Assembly (NCBI RefSeq): GCF_000733295.1 | Contig: NZ_JPMI01000150.1 | Span: forward strand, 1-45,326 | Reading direction: 5' to 3' | Source of the DNA: Archangium violaceum Cb vi76 | Lineage (GTDB): Bacteria > Myxococcota > Myxococcia > Myxococcales > Myxococcaceae | DNA length: 45,326 nt | In this document: one piece after another, positions 27,954 to 35,899 of the stretch | How positions within the stretch are numbered: the first letter of the stretch is position 1 | Layout: each line of letters begins with the position of its first letter | The notes under the pieces: model-generated | Databases searched by the model: none | Seen by the model: the letters and a program-made list of their open reading frames with translations, nothing else | Told to the model about the DNA's origin: nothing | Position numbers and translations under genes: made by a program

Positions 27954-29458
27954 CGGGATTTGGGGAAGAGATCGACGTTGAAGATGGCTTGTTCGCCGTC
28001 GCGAACGGTGACGACCTTGGTCTGGGACAGATGTCCGGGAGCCGAGAAGACGAGACGATACCTACCTTGCTTGAGTTGGACCTGGAAAGACCCCCGGGCG
28101 TCGGTGCGGCGGCGAATCTTCGCCTCGGGGATGACCACCAGGGCCTTCAGGGGCTTGCCCTTCCGCACACTGCGCACCTGCCCGGACAGGGTGGCGAGCG
28201 CTCCCTGCCGCCCGGACACCAACGTGACGGGCAGCTCCGTCTCCGTCCCCACGGCGATGACCACCGCCTCCTGCGCCGTCCTGAAGCCCTCGGCTGATAC
28301 TTTCACCTCCAAGGGACCAGGCGGCAGCCCCTCCAGGCGAACCTGACCTGTCGCGTCGGTGCGGAGCTCGCGGGAGCCCACGAACACGGCCACGCCCGGC
28401 AGGGGCTTGCCACCGCGCGCATCCACCACCGTCACCCGCAGGGTTCCCACGCGCGGCTCAGGACGCGCCCGCACCACCAACTCCGCACGCTCGCCGGCTG
28501 CCACGGTGACGCGCTCCTCCGCGGGCTGGTAGCCCCCCGCGCTCACCCGCGCGAGCACCTCTCCCGGCGGCAGCACCACGTCCGACAACCGCCCGTCCAC
28601 GCCCGCCACCCGGGGCGCCTGCTCCACTCCGCCCGCCGTCAGCACCACCCGGGCCTCGGGGAGCGGCAGGCCGGTGTCCGCGTCCACCACCGTCAGCAAG
28701 AGCTCGCCCGTCTCCGGCCGCCGCTCCGTCTCCGCTCCTCCCAGGGAGAGCTCGAACGCCACGCCCGCGCGGCTGATGGTCTGGCTCGACACCACGCCAT
28801 CCGCCGTCGTCAGCGCGTCACGCACGTACTGGTAATCCAGCACCAGCGCCCCGCCCCACCCGCCTCGCCGCAGCACCGGGACGAGCAGCGCCCCTCCGGC
28901 CGCGAAGCCAGTCGACGAGGCGCCGATGGCCAACACCGGCAGCTCCCCGCGCACCTCCGCGCGCAGGCGCCAGGGCAGCGGCACCACCACGCGGGCCCCC
29001 ACCAGCGCGGCATGGCGCGCCGTGGGCACGAGCTGCACCTGTCCCGCACTGGAGGAGAAGACCGGCAACTGCGCGAAGCCGTAACCCGCGCTCAACTCCG
29101 CGCGCACCGGCCCCAGGAAGACGCGCGCCGCCGGCCCCACCGAGGCCCTCACCAACGCGCCCCCCGTCACGGACTCCGAGCCCAGTGAGAGACGGAAGCC
29201 CTCGCGCTGCACACGGGCCCACCCACCCCACCAGCCCCCGCCGAACGCGGAGAGCCCCAGCGCCACGTCATTGGGCGTCATGCCCGAGTACGACACCGCC
29301 GGGCCCGCCTCCTGGGCCCCCTCCCGGAAGGCCAGCCCGTAGCGCAACCGCACCGAGGCCCACTCCGCGGCCTCCCCCTGGGCCCACGCGCTGATCGGCG
29401 CTCCCAAGGTGAGCGCAAGTAGGAGAATGGCGAAAAAGGGAAGGGAGCGGAACGGCAC
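27950..29458 (-). CDS. Exported protein with carboxypeptidase-regulatory/PEGA-like repeats
   Basis: GTG at 29458 gives a 502-residue protein with a signal peptide (FRSLPFFAILLLALTLGAPI...AWAQ). Residues 25-260 alternate short hydrophobic and polar strands with many Gly and aromatic residues (FGGGWWGGWARVQ), compatible with an outer-membrane barrel. The C-terminal half holds three or four Ig-like carboxypeptidase-regulatory modules: GELLLTVVDADTGLPLPEARV, TLRVTVVDARGGKPLPGVAV and LSGQVRSVRKGKPLKALVV, each followed by a D..G....L..G.Y pattern. It is first in the minus-strand operon with the FecR lipoprotein and kinase. TATACT lies six bases upstream of the GTG, so the mRNA may be leaderless. 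Confidence 0.8.
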   Translation of the reverse strand: MPFRSLPFFAILLLALTLGAPISAWAQGEAAEWASVRLRYGLAFREGAQEAGPAVSYSGMTPNDVALGLSAFGGGWWGGWARVQREGFRLSLGSESVTGGALVRASVGPAARVFLGPVRAELSAGYGFAQLPVFSSSAGQVQLVPTARHAALVGARVVVPLPWRLRAEVRGELPVLAIGASSTGFAAGGALLVPVLRRGGWGGALVLDYQYVRDALTTADGVVSSQTISRAGVAFELSLGGAETERRPETGELLLTVVDADTGLPLPEARVVLTAGGVEQAPRVAGVDGRLSDVVLPPGEVLARVSAGGYQPAEERVTVAAGERAELVVRARPEPRVGTLRVTVVDARGGKPLPGVAVFVGSRELRTDATGQVRLEGLPPGPLEVKVSAEGFRTAQEAVVIAVGTETELPVTLVSGRQGALATLSGQVRSVRKGKPLKALVVIPEAKIRRRTDARGSFQVQLKQGRYRLVFSAPGHLSQTKVVTVRDGEQAIFNVDLFPKSR

Positions 29459-29789
29459 GGCCGGAGTATAGTGAAGACTCGACAGGTCCCCTCGAAACTG
29501 GAAGCGACCGGGCTTCCACCTCGCCTTCCTACCTCGGAAGATGCCCCCGCATGAGCCCCATCCCCCTCCCGCTGGCCCCGAGCAGGCAACCTCTGTGGGC
29601 ACGTGCCTGCACGCCAGCCCCGGGAGCACCTGGTTCCAGGGATAGAGGTGGCTTCTTGCCGGGTTGGAAGGGCTTTGCTAAAGCTCCCCCGGTCGGGAGC
29701 GCCGCACCTAACCTCCGAAATTCATTCCGGAAACCTTCGGGGGCCGCGGGAGTCAAGGTCGAGCGAGACGCTTAGGAGCGTAAACGCCC
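29459..29789. promoter_or_regulatory. Divergent intergenic region between the FecR/kinase operon and mglBA
   Basis: The region is 331 bases without a gene. On the minus strand TATACT (29470-29465) ends six bases before the GTG of the exported protein, placing a transcript start about at the GTG; no good -35 hexamer lies 17 bases upstream. On the plus strand AGGAG (29774-29778) is the ribosome site for mglB, 11 bases from its ATG. A sigma-54-like match around GGAAGGGCTTTGC fails the spacing rule. The mglBA promoter is therefore not assigned. Confidence 0.35.
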
Positions 29790-30269
29790 ATGGGCACGCA
29801 ACTGGTGATGTACGAAGAGGAGTTCACCAAGATCAACGCGGTTTGCGACCGGCTTACCAAGGACGCGAACGCGAAGGTGGTGTTCCTCGTCGACAAGAAC
29901 GGGCAACTCATCTCTTCCGCGGGACAGACGCAGAACATCGACACCACCTCACTGGCCTCGCTGACGGCCGGTAACGTGGCGGCGATGGGCGGTCTCGCGA
30001 AGCTGATTGGCGAAAACGAGTTCCCCCATCAATTCCACGAAGGGGCCAAGGACTCGTTGTACATGACCATCGTCGGGAGCCGGGTGGTGCTGGTCGTCAT
30101 CTTCGACAACCGGACCAGCCTCGGCCTGGTGCGCTTGCGCATCAAGAAGGCCAGTGACGAGCTGACCAAGATCTTCGAGAGCCTCGTGAAGAAGACGGAT
30201 GGTCCCGGGGTCGGCTCGCCGTTCGCCGAGATTTCCGACGACGATATCGACAACCTCTTCAGCGAGTAA
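29790..30269 (+). CDS. mglB: MglB, GTPase-activating protein and polarity regulator
   Basis: The 159-residue protein is a Roadblock/LC7 protein, the same length as Myxococcus MglB. The core fold reads VMYEEEFTKINAVCDRLTKD, KVVFLVDKNGQLISSAGQ, TAGNVAAMGGLAKLIGENEF, YMTIVGSRVVLVVIFDNRTS and LVRLRIKKASDELTKIFESL. The acidic C-terminus (ISDDDIDNLFSE) reaches back over bound MglA in the known structures. MglB homodimers at the lagging pole stimulate GTP hydrolysis by MglA and so fix the direction of gliding and pilus motility. It is co-transcribed with mglA, 11 bases downstream. Confidence 0.97.
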   Translation: MGTQLVMYEEEFTKINAVCDRLTKDANAKVVFLVDKNGQLISSAGQTQNIDTTSLASLTAGNVAAMGGLAKLIGENEFPHQFHEGAKDSLYMTIVGSRVVLVVIFDNRTSLGLVRLRIKKASDELTKIFESLVKKTDGPGVGSPFAEISDDDIDNLFSE

Positions 30270-30280
30270 CCCGAGAAGCC

Positions 30281-30868
30281 ATGTCCTTCATCAACTACTC
30301 GTCTCGCGAAATCAACTGCAAGATCGTCTACTACGGTCCCGGGTTGTGCGGGAAGACGACGAACCTGCAGTACATCTACAACAAGACCGCCGCGGAGACG
30401 AAGGGCAAGCTCATCTCGCTCTCCACCGAGACGGATCGCACGCTCTTCTTCGACTTCCTCCCGCTGTCGCTCGGTGAGATCCGCGGCTTCAAGACGCGCT
30501 TCCACCTGTACACGGTGCCGGGCCAGGTCTTCTACGACGCCAGCCGCAAGCTCATCCTCAAGGGCGTGGACGGCGTGGTGTTCGTCGCCGACAGCCAGGT
30601 CGAGCGCATGGAGGCCAACATGGAGTCGTTGGAGAACCTCCGCATCAACCTGGCCGAGCAGGGCTACGATCTGAACAAGCTCCCGTACGTGATGCAGTAC
30701 AACAAGCGGGACCTGCCCAACGCGGTGACGGTGGAGGAGATGCGCAAGTCGCTCAACCAGCGCAACATCCCCGAGTACCAGGCGGTGGCGCCCACCGGCG
30801 TCGGCGTGTTCGACACGCTCAAGGCGGTGGCCAAGCTGGTGCTGACGGAGCTGAAGAAGGGCGGCTAG
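30281..30868 (+). CDS. mglA: MglA, Ras-like GTPase controlling cell polarity and motility
   Basis: The 195-residue GTPase has P-loop YYGPGLCGKTTN (Gly19-Asn28), switch region RTLFFDFLPLSLGEI, and the atypical G3 motif YTVPGQ, where Thr replaces the usual Asp, a hallmark of MglA-type GTPases. The G4 motif is NKRD (about 141-144). MglA-GTP at the leading pole recruits the type IV pilus and Glt gliding effectors; MglB switches it off. GAGAAG precedes the ATG. The following gene begins three bases after the stop, so the operon extends beyond mglBA. Confidence 0.98.
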   Translation: MSFINYSSREINCKIVYYGPGLCGKTTNLQYIYNKTAAETKGKLISLSTETDRTLFFDFLPLSLGEIRGFKTRFHLYTVPGQVFYDASRKLILKGVDGVVFVADSQVERMEANMESLENLRINLAEQGYDLNKLPYVMQYNKRDLPNAVTVEEMRKSLNQRNIPEYQAVAPTGVGVFDTLKAVAKLVLTELKKGG

Positions 30869-30871
30869 GCC

Positions 30872-31618
30872 GTGTGGCGGGCCGCTCGCGTGCTGGCCGT
30901 GGCGTTCACGGCCATGTGGGCCCCTGCCTTCGGGCAGCAGGGCCCTTCCGCCGTCCCCACGCCCGCCCCCACGGAGGCCGCTCCGCCCGCCGCTCCGGCG
31001 CAGGCTCCCGCCGCGTCGCAGGCCCGCACGGCGGACGAGGCCTTCAACACCCGGGTGCGCACGCTGGAGGAGCAGGTCGTCGACCTGAAGGAGAAGATCT
31101 ACCGCTCCAAGGCCCGCCTGCAGTTGCTGCAGGAGACGGTGCTGGGCGGAGAGCTCTCCACCGGGGCGCGCGCGGTGCTCGTGCACCGCAACGAGATGGG
31201 TGACTCGTTCGTGCTGGAGTCGGTGGTGTACGCGCTGGACGGCGCTCCCATCTACACCCGCACGGACGAGACCGAGGAGCTGTCCAAGAGCCGGGAGTTC
31301 GAGATCTTCAGCGGCCGCCTCGTGCCGGGCCAGCACCAGGTGGCCGTGCGGCTCGTCTACCGCGGCCATGGCTTCGGGGTGTTCAGCTACCTCGAGGGCT
31401 ACCGGTTCAAGGTGCAGTCCAGCTACACCTTCAACGCGGAACCGGGGAAGGTGACGACGGTGCGCGTGGTGGGCTTCGAAAAGGGAGGAGTGACCACGGA
31501 CCTGCAGGACCGGCCGGCCGTGCGCTACGACATCGAGTCGTCACGCGAGCCCGAGAAGCCGAAGCCGACCCCGGATGCCGCTCCGCCGCCTCCCGCCGCG
31601 GCCTCCGAATCGAAGTAG
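30872..31618 (+). CDS. Exported coiled-coil/beta-sandwich protein co-transcribed with mglBA
   Basis: GTG at 30872 lies three bases after the mglA stop. The 248-residue product has a signal peptide (LAVAFTAMWAPAFGQ), a Pro/Ala linker and a coiled coil (NTRVRTLEEQVVDLKEKIYRSKARLQLLQE, about 60-92). A beta-rich domain of about 110 residues follows (LVHRNEMGDSFVLESVVYAL, EIFSGRLVPGQHQVAVRLVY, YRFKVQSSYTFN) with a Pro/Ala tail. It is probably periplasmic. No enzyme motif is visible; the Pro/Ala stretches could mislead annotation toward acyltransferase E2 linkers, but no lipoyl domain is present. The tight linkage to mglBA suggests an envelope role linked to polarity. Confidence 0.8.
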   Translation: MWRAARVLAVAFTAMWAPAFGQQGPSAVPTPAPTEAAPPAAPAQAPAASQARTADEAFNTRVRTLEEQVVDLKEKIYRSKARLQLLQETVLGGELSTGARAVLVHRNEMGDSFVLESVVYALDGAPIYTRTDETEELSKSREFEIFSGRLVPGQHQVAVRLVYRGHGFGVFSYLEGYRFKVQSSYTFNAEPGKVTTVRVVGFEKGGVTTDLQDRPAVRYDIESSREPEKPKPTPDAAPPPPAAASESK

Positions 31619-31628
31619 AGGGCCGGAC

Positions 31629-33992
31629 TTGAGCACGTCGCGCCTCCACGCCCTGCTGCTCACGGCGGCCACGCTCGTGGCACCCGGCTCCGCGCGCGCC
31701 GCCGAGGCCCCTGCCCCACCGCCCACCGCTCAAGAGCTGGCCTCGCGGCTGGAGCAGGTGTCCGTGCGGCTCGAGGCCGCCGAGAAGGACCTCCGCTTCG
31801 TCGAGACGCAGTTCACCCAGCGCCCCGAGCCCGGCGAGGACGAGCTGTTGCTGCGCCGCTTCTCCGACGGAGAGATTCAGTACCTGCTGGAGGACTGGGC
31901 CGCGGCGTCGGTGCTCTTCTACGATCTGGTGGGCGACCCGCGGTTCCGCGAGCAGGGGCGCTACCCGGACGCGCTCTTCTACCTGGGGGACTCGCTCTAC
32001 CGGCAGCAGAACTACGTGGGCGCGCGCATCTACCTGCGCGAGCTGCTCACGCGGAGCGACACGAAGCACTACCGGGACGCGCTCGCGCGCTACCTGGAGA
32101 TCGCCGGCCGGCTCAACCAGCTCTCCGGCATCGACGAGTACATGGAGCGGGCGCGGCGCCTGTCGGGCGGCCAGCTTCCCCCGGAGCTCGAGTACGTCTA
32201 CGCCAAGTGGCTCTTCAAGCGGACGGACCTGCCGGAAGCGGAGCGGCGCCAGCGCACCCGCGCGGCCTTCCAGCCCCTGGCCACCACCGCCGGCGGACGC
32301 TTCCAGAGACAGAGCGCGTACTTCCTCGGCGTGCTGTCCGTGCAGGCGGGAGACTACGCGGGAGCCGTGGAACAGTTCCGCCTCCTGGCCGCCGAGGAGG
32401 CGCAGGAGCCGGAGCTTCAGCGGCTCGAGGAGCTGGCGAGTCTGTCACTGGGGCGGCTGCTCTACGAGCTGGGACGCCTGGACGAGGCGCTCGACCAGTA
32501 CGCGCGGATTCCGCGCGGGAGCGAGTCCTTCGTGGATTCGCTCTATGAAATGGCCTGGGTGCACGTGAAGAAGGCGGACTTCGAGAAGGCGAAGAACGCC
32601 ACGGACATCCTCCTGCTGGTGGGACCCGAGGCCCCCATCGCCCCCGATGCGCGCCTGCTCCAGGGGCACCTGCAGCTCAAGCTGCACAAGTACGACGAGG
32701 CCACCGCCACGTACGAGGAGGTCGTCGGCACCTACAAGCCGGTGCGGGACCAGTTGGACGCACTGCTGAAGACGAACCAGGACCCCGTCGCGTATTTCGA
32801 CAAGCTGCTGGCGCGCAACGAGCGCACCCTGGATGTCACCACGCTGTTGCCGCCGATGGCGCTCCAGTTCGCCACCACCCAGGAAGAGGTGACGAAGGCG
32901 GTGGCGATGCAGAAGGACCTCGACAGCAGCCGCGAGGGCGTGGACGAGTCGAAGACCATCGCCACCCGCATCCTCCGGGCCCTGGACGAGCGCGGCCTCC
33001 AGGTGTTCCCCGAGCTGCAGGAGGGCTACCAGCGGGCGGACGCGGTGGACAGCGCACTGGTGCGCACGGAGCAGGACCTGGTGCAGGTGGAGGGGGACGT
33101 GCTGCGGGGACGGCTGCGGCCCGAGGAACTCACCTTGTTGGAAGGTGTGCGCCGCGAGCGAGAGGCCCTGGGCGCGCGGCTGGCCACCCTGCCCACCAAC
33201 CCCCAGGAGCTGGAGGCGCGGCGGGAGCGGATGCAGACCAAGGTGGACGAGCTGGACCGCGGCGCGTTCCAACTGGGCTTCGAGCTGCGGAGCATGGAGG
33301 CCATCTCCACCGCGGTGCGCAAGTGGTTGGACGACACGCGCGCCGAGCGCACCCCCCCCCCGACGGACGAGCGGGAGTTCCTCACCCAGTTGCGCAACGA
33401 GGAGCAGACGGTGGAGGCGCTGGAGGCCGAGCTGAAACTGCTGCGCTCGCGCCTGGCGGACGAGCGTGCATCCGCGAGCGCCTTCGTGTCGGGAGAGGAC
33501 ATCCTGCGCATGCAGTACCGCGAGACCCTCCATCACGAGCATGCACTGATGGCCGCCGCCGAGCAGCGGCTGTCCGGAGAGGACGCGGCGCTGGTGGCTC
33601 GGACGCACGAGACGCGCCGGAACTCGGAGCTCCTGCGCGCCCGGGTGGACACGGCCCGGCAGGTGCTGCGCGCCCAGGTGGAGCGGCGCGGCGCGGCCAT
33701 CAAGGGCAAGGTGTTGGCCGAGCAGCAGTTGCTCCAGGACTACCACCAGGAAGTGGCCAGCGTGACCGGCGACGCGCGCAACCTGGTGGGCCGCATCGCC
33801 TTCGAGAGCATCCAGAAGGTGCGCAAGCAGTTCTACGACCTCGTCCTCAAGGCGGACGTGGGACTGGTGGACGTCGCTTTCACGCGCAAGCAGGACAAGA
33901 CATCGGAGATTCAAAAGCTCTCCGCGCAGAAAGACAAAGACCTGCGCGACCTCGAGAAGGAGTTCGAGGAAGTCCTCAAGGACGAGAACTAG
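31629..33992 (+). CDS. Large exported TPR and coiled-coil protein of the mgl operon
   Basis: TTG at 31629, ten bases after the previous stop and preceded by AGAGGG, gives 787 residues starting with a signal peptide (LHALLLTAATLVAPGSARA). Residues 30-390 hold TPR-like helices (DALFYLGDSLYRQQNYVGAR, SLGRLLYELGRLDEALDQY, YEMAWVHVKKADFEKAKN). Residues 400-780 are mostly coiled coil (ELDRGAFQLGFELRSMEA, QKLSAQKDKDLRDLEKE). It is probably a periplasmic scaffold. The gene contains a run of ten C at 33352-33361, read in frame as TPPPTD, a potential slippage site. It ends the four-gene mgl operon; a small AGTCTC/GAGACT hairpin (33995-34011) follows. Confidence 0.82.
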   Translation: MSTSRLHALLLTAATLVAPGSARAAEAPAPPPTAQELASRLEQVSVRLEAAEKDLRFVETQFTQRPEPGEDELLLRRFSDGEIQYLLEDWAAASVLFYDLVGDPRFREQGRYPDALFYLGDSLYRQQNYVGARIYLRELLTRSDTKHYRDALARYLEIAGRLNQLSGIDEYMERARRLSGGQLPPELEYVYAKWLFKRTDLPEAERRQRTRAAFQPLATTAGGRFQRQSAYFLGVLSVQAGDYAGAVEQFRLLAAEEAQEPELQRLEELASLSLGRLLYELGRLDEALDQYARIPRGSESFVDSLYEMAWVHVKKADFEKAKNATDILLLVGPEAPIAPDARLLQGHLQLKLHKYDEATATYEEVVGTYKPVRDQLDALLKTNQDPVAYFDKLLARNERTLDVTTLLPPMALQFATTQEEVTKAVAMQKDLDSSREGVDESKTIATRILRALDERGLQVFPELQEGYQRADAVDSALVRTEQDLVQVEGDVLRGRLRPEELTLLEGVRREREALGARLATLPTNPQELEARRERMQTKVDELDRGAFQLGFELRSMEAISTAVRKWLDDTRAERTPPPTDEREFLTQLRNEEQTVEALEAELKLLRSRLADERASASAFVSGEDILRMQYRETLHHEHALMAAAEQRLSGEDAALVARTHETRRNSELLRARVDTARQVLRAQVERRGAAIKGKVLAEQQLLQDYHQEVASVTGDARNLVGRIAFESIQKVRKQFYDLVLKADVGLVDVAFTRKQDKTSEIQKLSAQKDKDLRDLEKEFEEVLKDEN

Positions 33993-34303
33993 GAAGTCTC
34001 CCTTCGAGACTCCCGGATGTGTGCGCGCTCACAGCGCATCCCCAATGATTGCGCGCGTTTCGTGAGGCATCGGGGACTCTACAGTCACATCATATCACAT
34101 GACTTTTGAAGTCGTGTCCGGTAGGGTCCTTGACCTGGATATTGCGCAATGCGCGCAGGGACTGTTACTCTCTCCGGGTATAGGGGACTTCCACGTTCTG
34201 ACTGGAAATTCCTGGTACGTGCTGTTGGGGCTGGATGGGGAGGACGAGCGAGAACAAGGGCGCACAAGAACTGGGAACGAATCCCGGCCACCGGAAGGAA
34301 TCC
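33993..34303 (+). other. Gene-free interval, lower in GC, before the lipoprotein pair
   Basis: The 311 bases carry no credible gene. They contain a six-base-pair hairpin at 33995-34011, an AT-rich patch around 34086-34112 (CACATCATATCACATGACTT), TTGACC at 34130-34135 followed by the palindrome ATTGCGCAAT (34141-34150), and TATAGG at 34179-34184. The hexamers do not fall at standard spacing, so a promoter cannot be assigned. The change in base composition coincides with the start of the apparent insertion. Confidence 0.4.
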
Positions 34304-35101
34304 ATGGCGTACGAGAATCCACGCAGATGGTTGCCAGGGGCCCTACTGGCTTCTGCCCTGATGGCCTCGGGATGTTCAACGCCTCAAGCCATCGAAGGGG
34401 TCGTGCGTCCCAAGCCAGGAGAGCCTCTTCTGGAGAGTCTCCCAGGTCCGATGCCGGGCTTTGGACCCTTCGATTCCTACTCGGATGCTGTGCTCGCCGC
34501 GTGCCCGACCATCCTCTCCAAACCCAATGCGACCGCGGGCCGCGTTCAGGACCAGGACTTCCCACTGCGTTGGCGCATCTCACGCGAATACTGTGCCTGG
34601 CTTTATTACACGCCAGACCACAAGTACGAGATGAGCAACCTGACGGACCAATCGAAGCCCGACGACCTGGATAGGAAGAGGAGCTGTGCCCTTCCTTCCG
34701 TCGTGGATGACCAGCGATACCCGCCAGACAGCCTCAAGTACGTCTTCGCGCTCCACAATCATCCCTATGCGGCCGCACTCTCCGATGACGACATCCGGGC
34801 CATCGTCGCGAAGGGACGGATTCACGACTTCGAGTTCCAGGGCCGGAATGGACCGCTCGGGAATCAGTCGATCAAACTCGCCATCATCGCGTTCTTCTCG
34901 AACTCAAGCGATCCCGAACACCCTACGTGCGACGGTTTCTTCCAATACATTCCGCTCGCGGGCCAACTGAGGAAGTGGACCCACACACGAGGCGAATGGC
35001 GCTGCCAGCAAACCGGCACCATCAAATGGCTCAATGACGTAGACTATCGCATCGAGAAGAAAACGGCTCCCTGCCAGAACTCCGCCGAGGGCGCGCCATG
35101 A
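34304..35101 (+). CDS. Lipoprotein with JAMM/JAB-like metalloprotease motif
   Basis: The ATG follows GGAAGGAA. The 265-residue product has a lipoprotein signal (LPGALLASALMASGC, Cys24). The middle contains LKYVFALHNHPYAAALSDDDIRAI: His151, His153, Ser160 and Asp163. This resembles the JAMM/RadC metal site H-x-H-x7-S-x2-D but is one residue shorter. DUF4329-like secreted toxins have similar text. A C-terminal domain (GFFQYIPLAGQLRKWTHTRGEW) follows. It overlaps the next gene by four bases (ATGA). GC content is visibly lower than in the flanking operons, suggesting acquisition. It is a candidate secreted peptidase or toxin; activity is unproven. Confidence 0.7.
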   Translation: MAYENPRRWLPGALLASALMASGCSTPQAIEGVVRPKPGEPLLESLPGPMPGFGPFDSYSDAVLAACPTILSKPNATAGRVQDQDFPLRWRISREYCAWLYYTPDHKYEMSNLTDQSKPDDLDRKRSCALPSVVDDQRYPPDSLKYVFALHNHPYAAALSDDDIRAIVAKGRIHDFEFQGRNGPLGNQSIKLAIIAFFSNSSDPEHPTCDGFFQYIPLAGQLRKWTHTRGEWRCQQTGTIKWLNDVDYRIEKKTAPCQNSAEGAP

Positions 35102-35793
35102 GACTGAGAAACCTGCCCCTCACGCTGACCGTCATTCTCTCGAGCTGTGCGCTGTTCCAGAAACCCGCGCCACGGCAAGAAGACACCTCCATCAAGTTCC
35201 CCGACTTCCACGAGCACTTCGCGACAACAATTGGCGAGCAAGGCAAACCGTACGAGCTGGACGGTGCCACACTTCGAGCCATCACCATCGCCGCCAATGA
35301 CTTCATCCCTCCCAATGGAAGGGAGCGGCAGTGTTGGGAGAAACAAGAAGCCCACCGCTACCGGGTCATCCGGCGGGATGAAATCATTTTCGTGGAGATT
35401 GGCTCAGACCCCAAAGCCTGCAAACCCGCGGTCCTCCCACTAGACGGCGGAGCGAAGTACGCCATCAGCATGGATGGGCGCATCCTCCGTCGCTTGTTCG
35501 ACGGTGAGCCCGAGGATTTGAGCCCGGCTTCCGAGACCGCGGAGCAGGAGTCGCAGGGCACTCCTTTTCCCGACTCACAAGTGGGCGGCGTCTGGGGCAA
35601 GCCAGACCCAAACCTCCCTTCGTCATGGTTCGACGGAGGCACCCGCAGTCCGACCCCGGAATCACCATCCACTCCACCTCCCGCCCCTGGCTTGCCCGAC
35701 GCCGGTTCACCGGCACCGGACGGCGGCGTTCAGACGCCGGACGGTGGTTCACCGGGAGTCCCGCCCCCACCTTCCCCTCCCGACGCGGGTTGA
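35098..35793 (+). CDS. Partner lipoprotein with acidic Pro/Asp/Gly-rich tail
   Basis: The start codon overlaps the upstream stop, so the two are translationally coupled. The 231-residue product has signal LPLTLTVILSSC (Cys17). A folded domain spans about 25-145 (LDGATLRAITIAANDFIPPN, RYRVIRRDEIIFVEIGSDP, AKYAISMDGRILRRLFDGE). A tail with repeated Pro-Asp-Gly-Gly units (APDGGVQTPDGGSP) follows and may span the cell surface. No family is recognised. Pairing with the JAMM-like lipoprotein suggests a partner, inhibitor or immunity protein. Like its neighbour it has lower GC than the surrounding genes. Confidence 0.7.
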   Translation: MRLRNLPLTLTVILSSCALFQKPAPRQEDTSIKFPDFHEHFATTIGEQGKPYELDGATLRAITIAANDFIPPNGRERQCWEKQEAHRYRVIRRDEIIFVEIGSDPKACKPAVLPLDGGAKYAISMDGRILRRLFDGEPEDLSPASETAEQESQGTPFPDSQVGGVWGKPDPNLPSSWFDGGTRSPTPESPSTPPPAPGLPDAGSPAPDGGVQTPDGGSPGVPPPPSPPDAG

Positions 35794-35899
35794 GCGGAAA
35801 GGGCCGGCCCGGGCCTCTTGCCTGGCCGCTCGCCTGCCTGGCCCCGCCCGACAGTCCTTGGGGGCCCTCCGTCGCGTTGGCTAGGATGCGGCGGATTCG

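Noticed and set aside
29660-29690. Sigma-54-like promoter upstream of mglB (TTGGAAGGGCTTTGCT)
   Set aside because: The GG and GC dinucleotides are nine bases apart instead of ten, and the -24 element lacks the GCAC core.
30872-31618. Dihydrolipoamide acetyltransferase
   Set aside because: Only the Pro/Ala stretches are similar; there is no lipoyl domain or catalytic domain, and a signal peptide is present.
34130-34184. Standard promoter TTGACC...TATAGG before the lipoprotein pair
   Set aside because: The two hexamers are about 43 bases apart, far from the 16-18 required, and no partner hexamer lies at the right distance from either.
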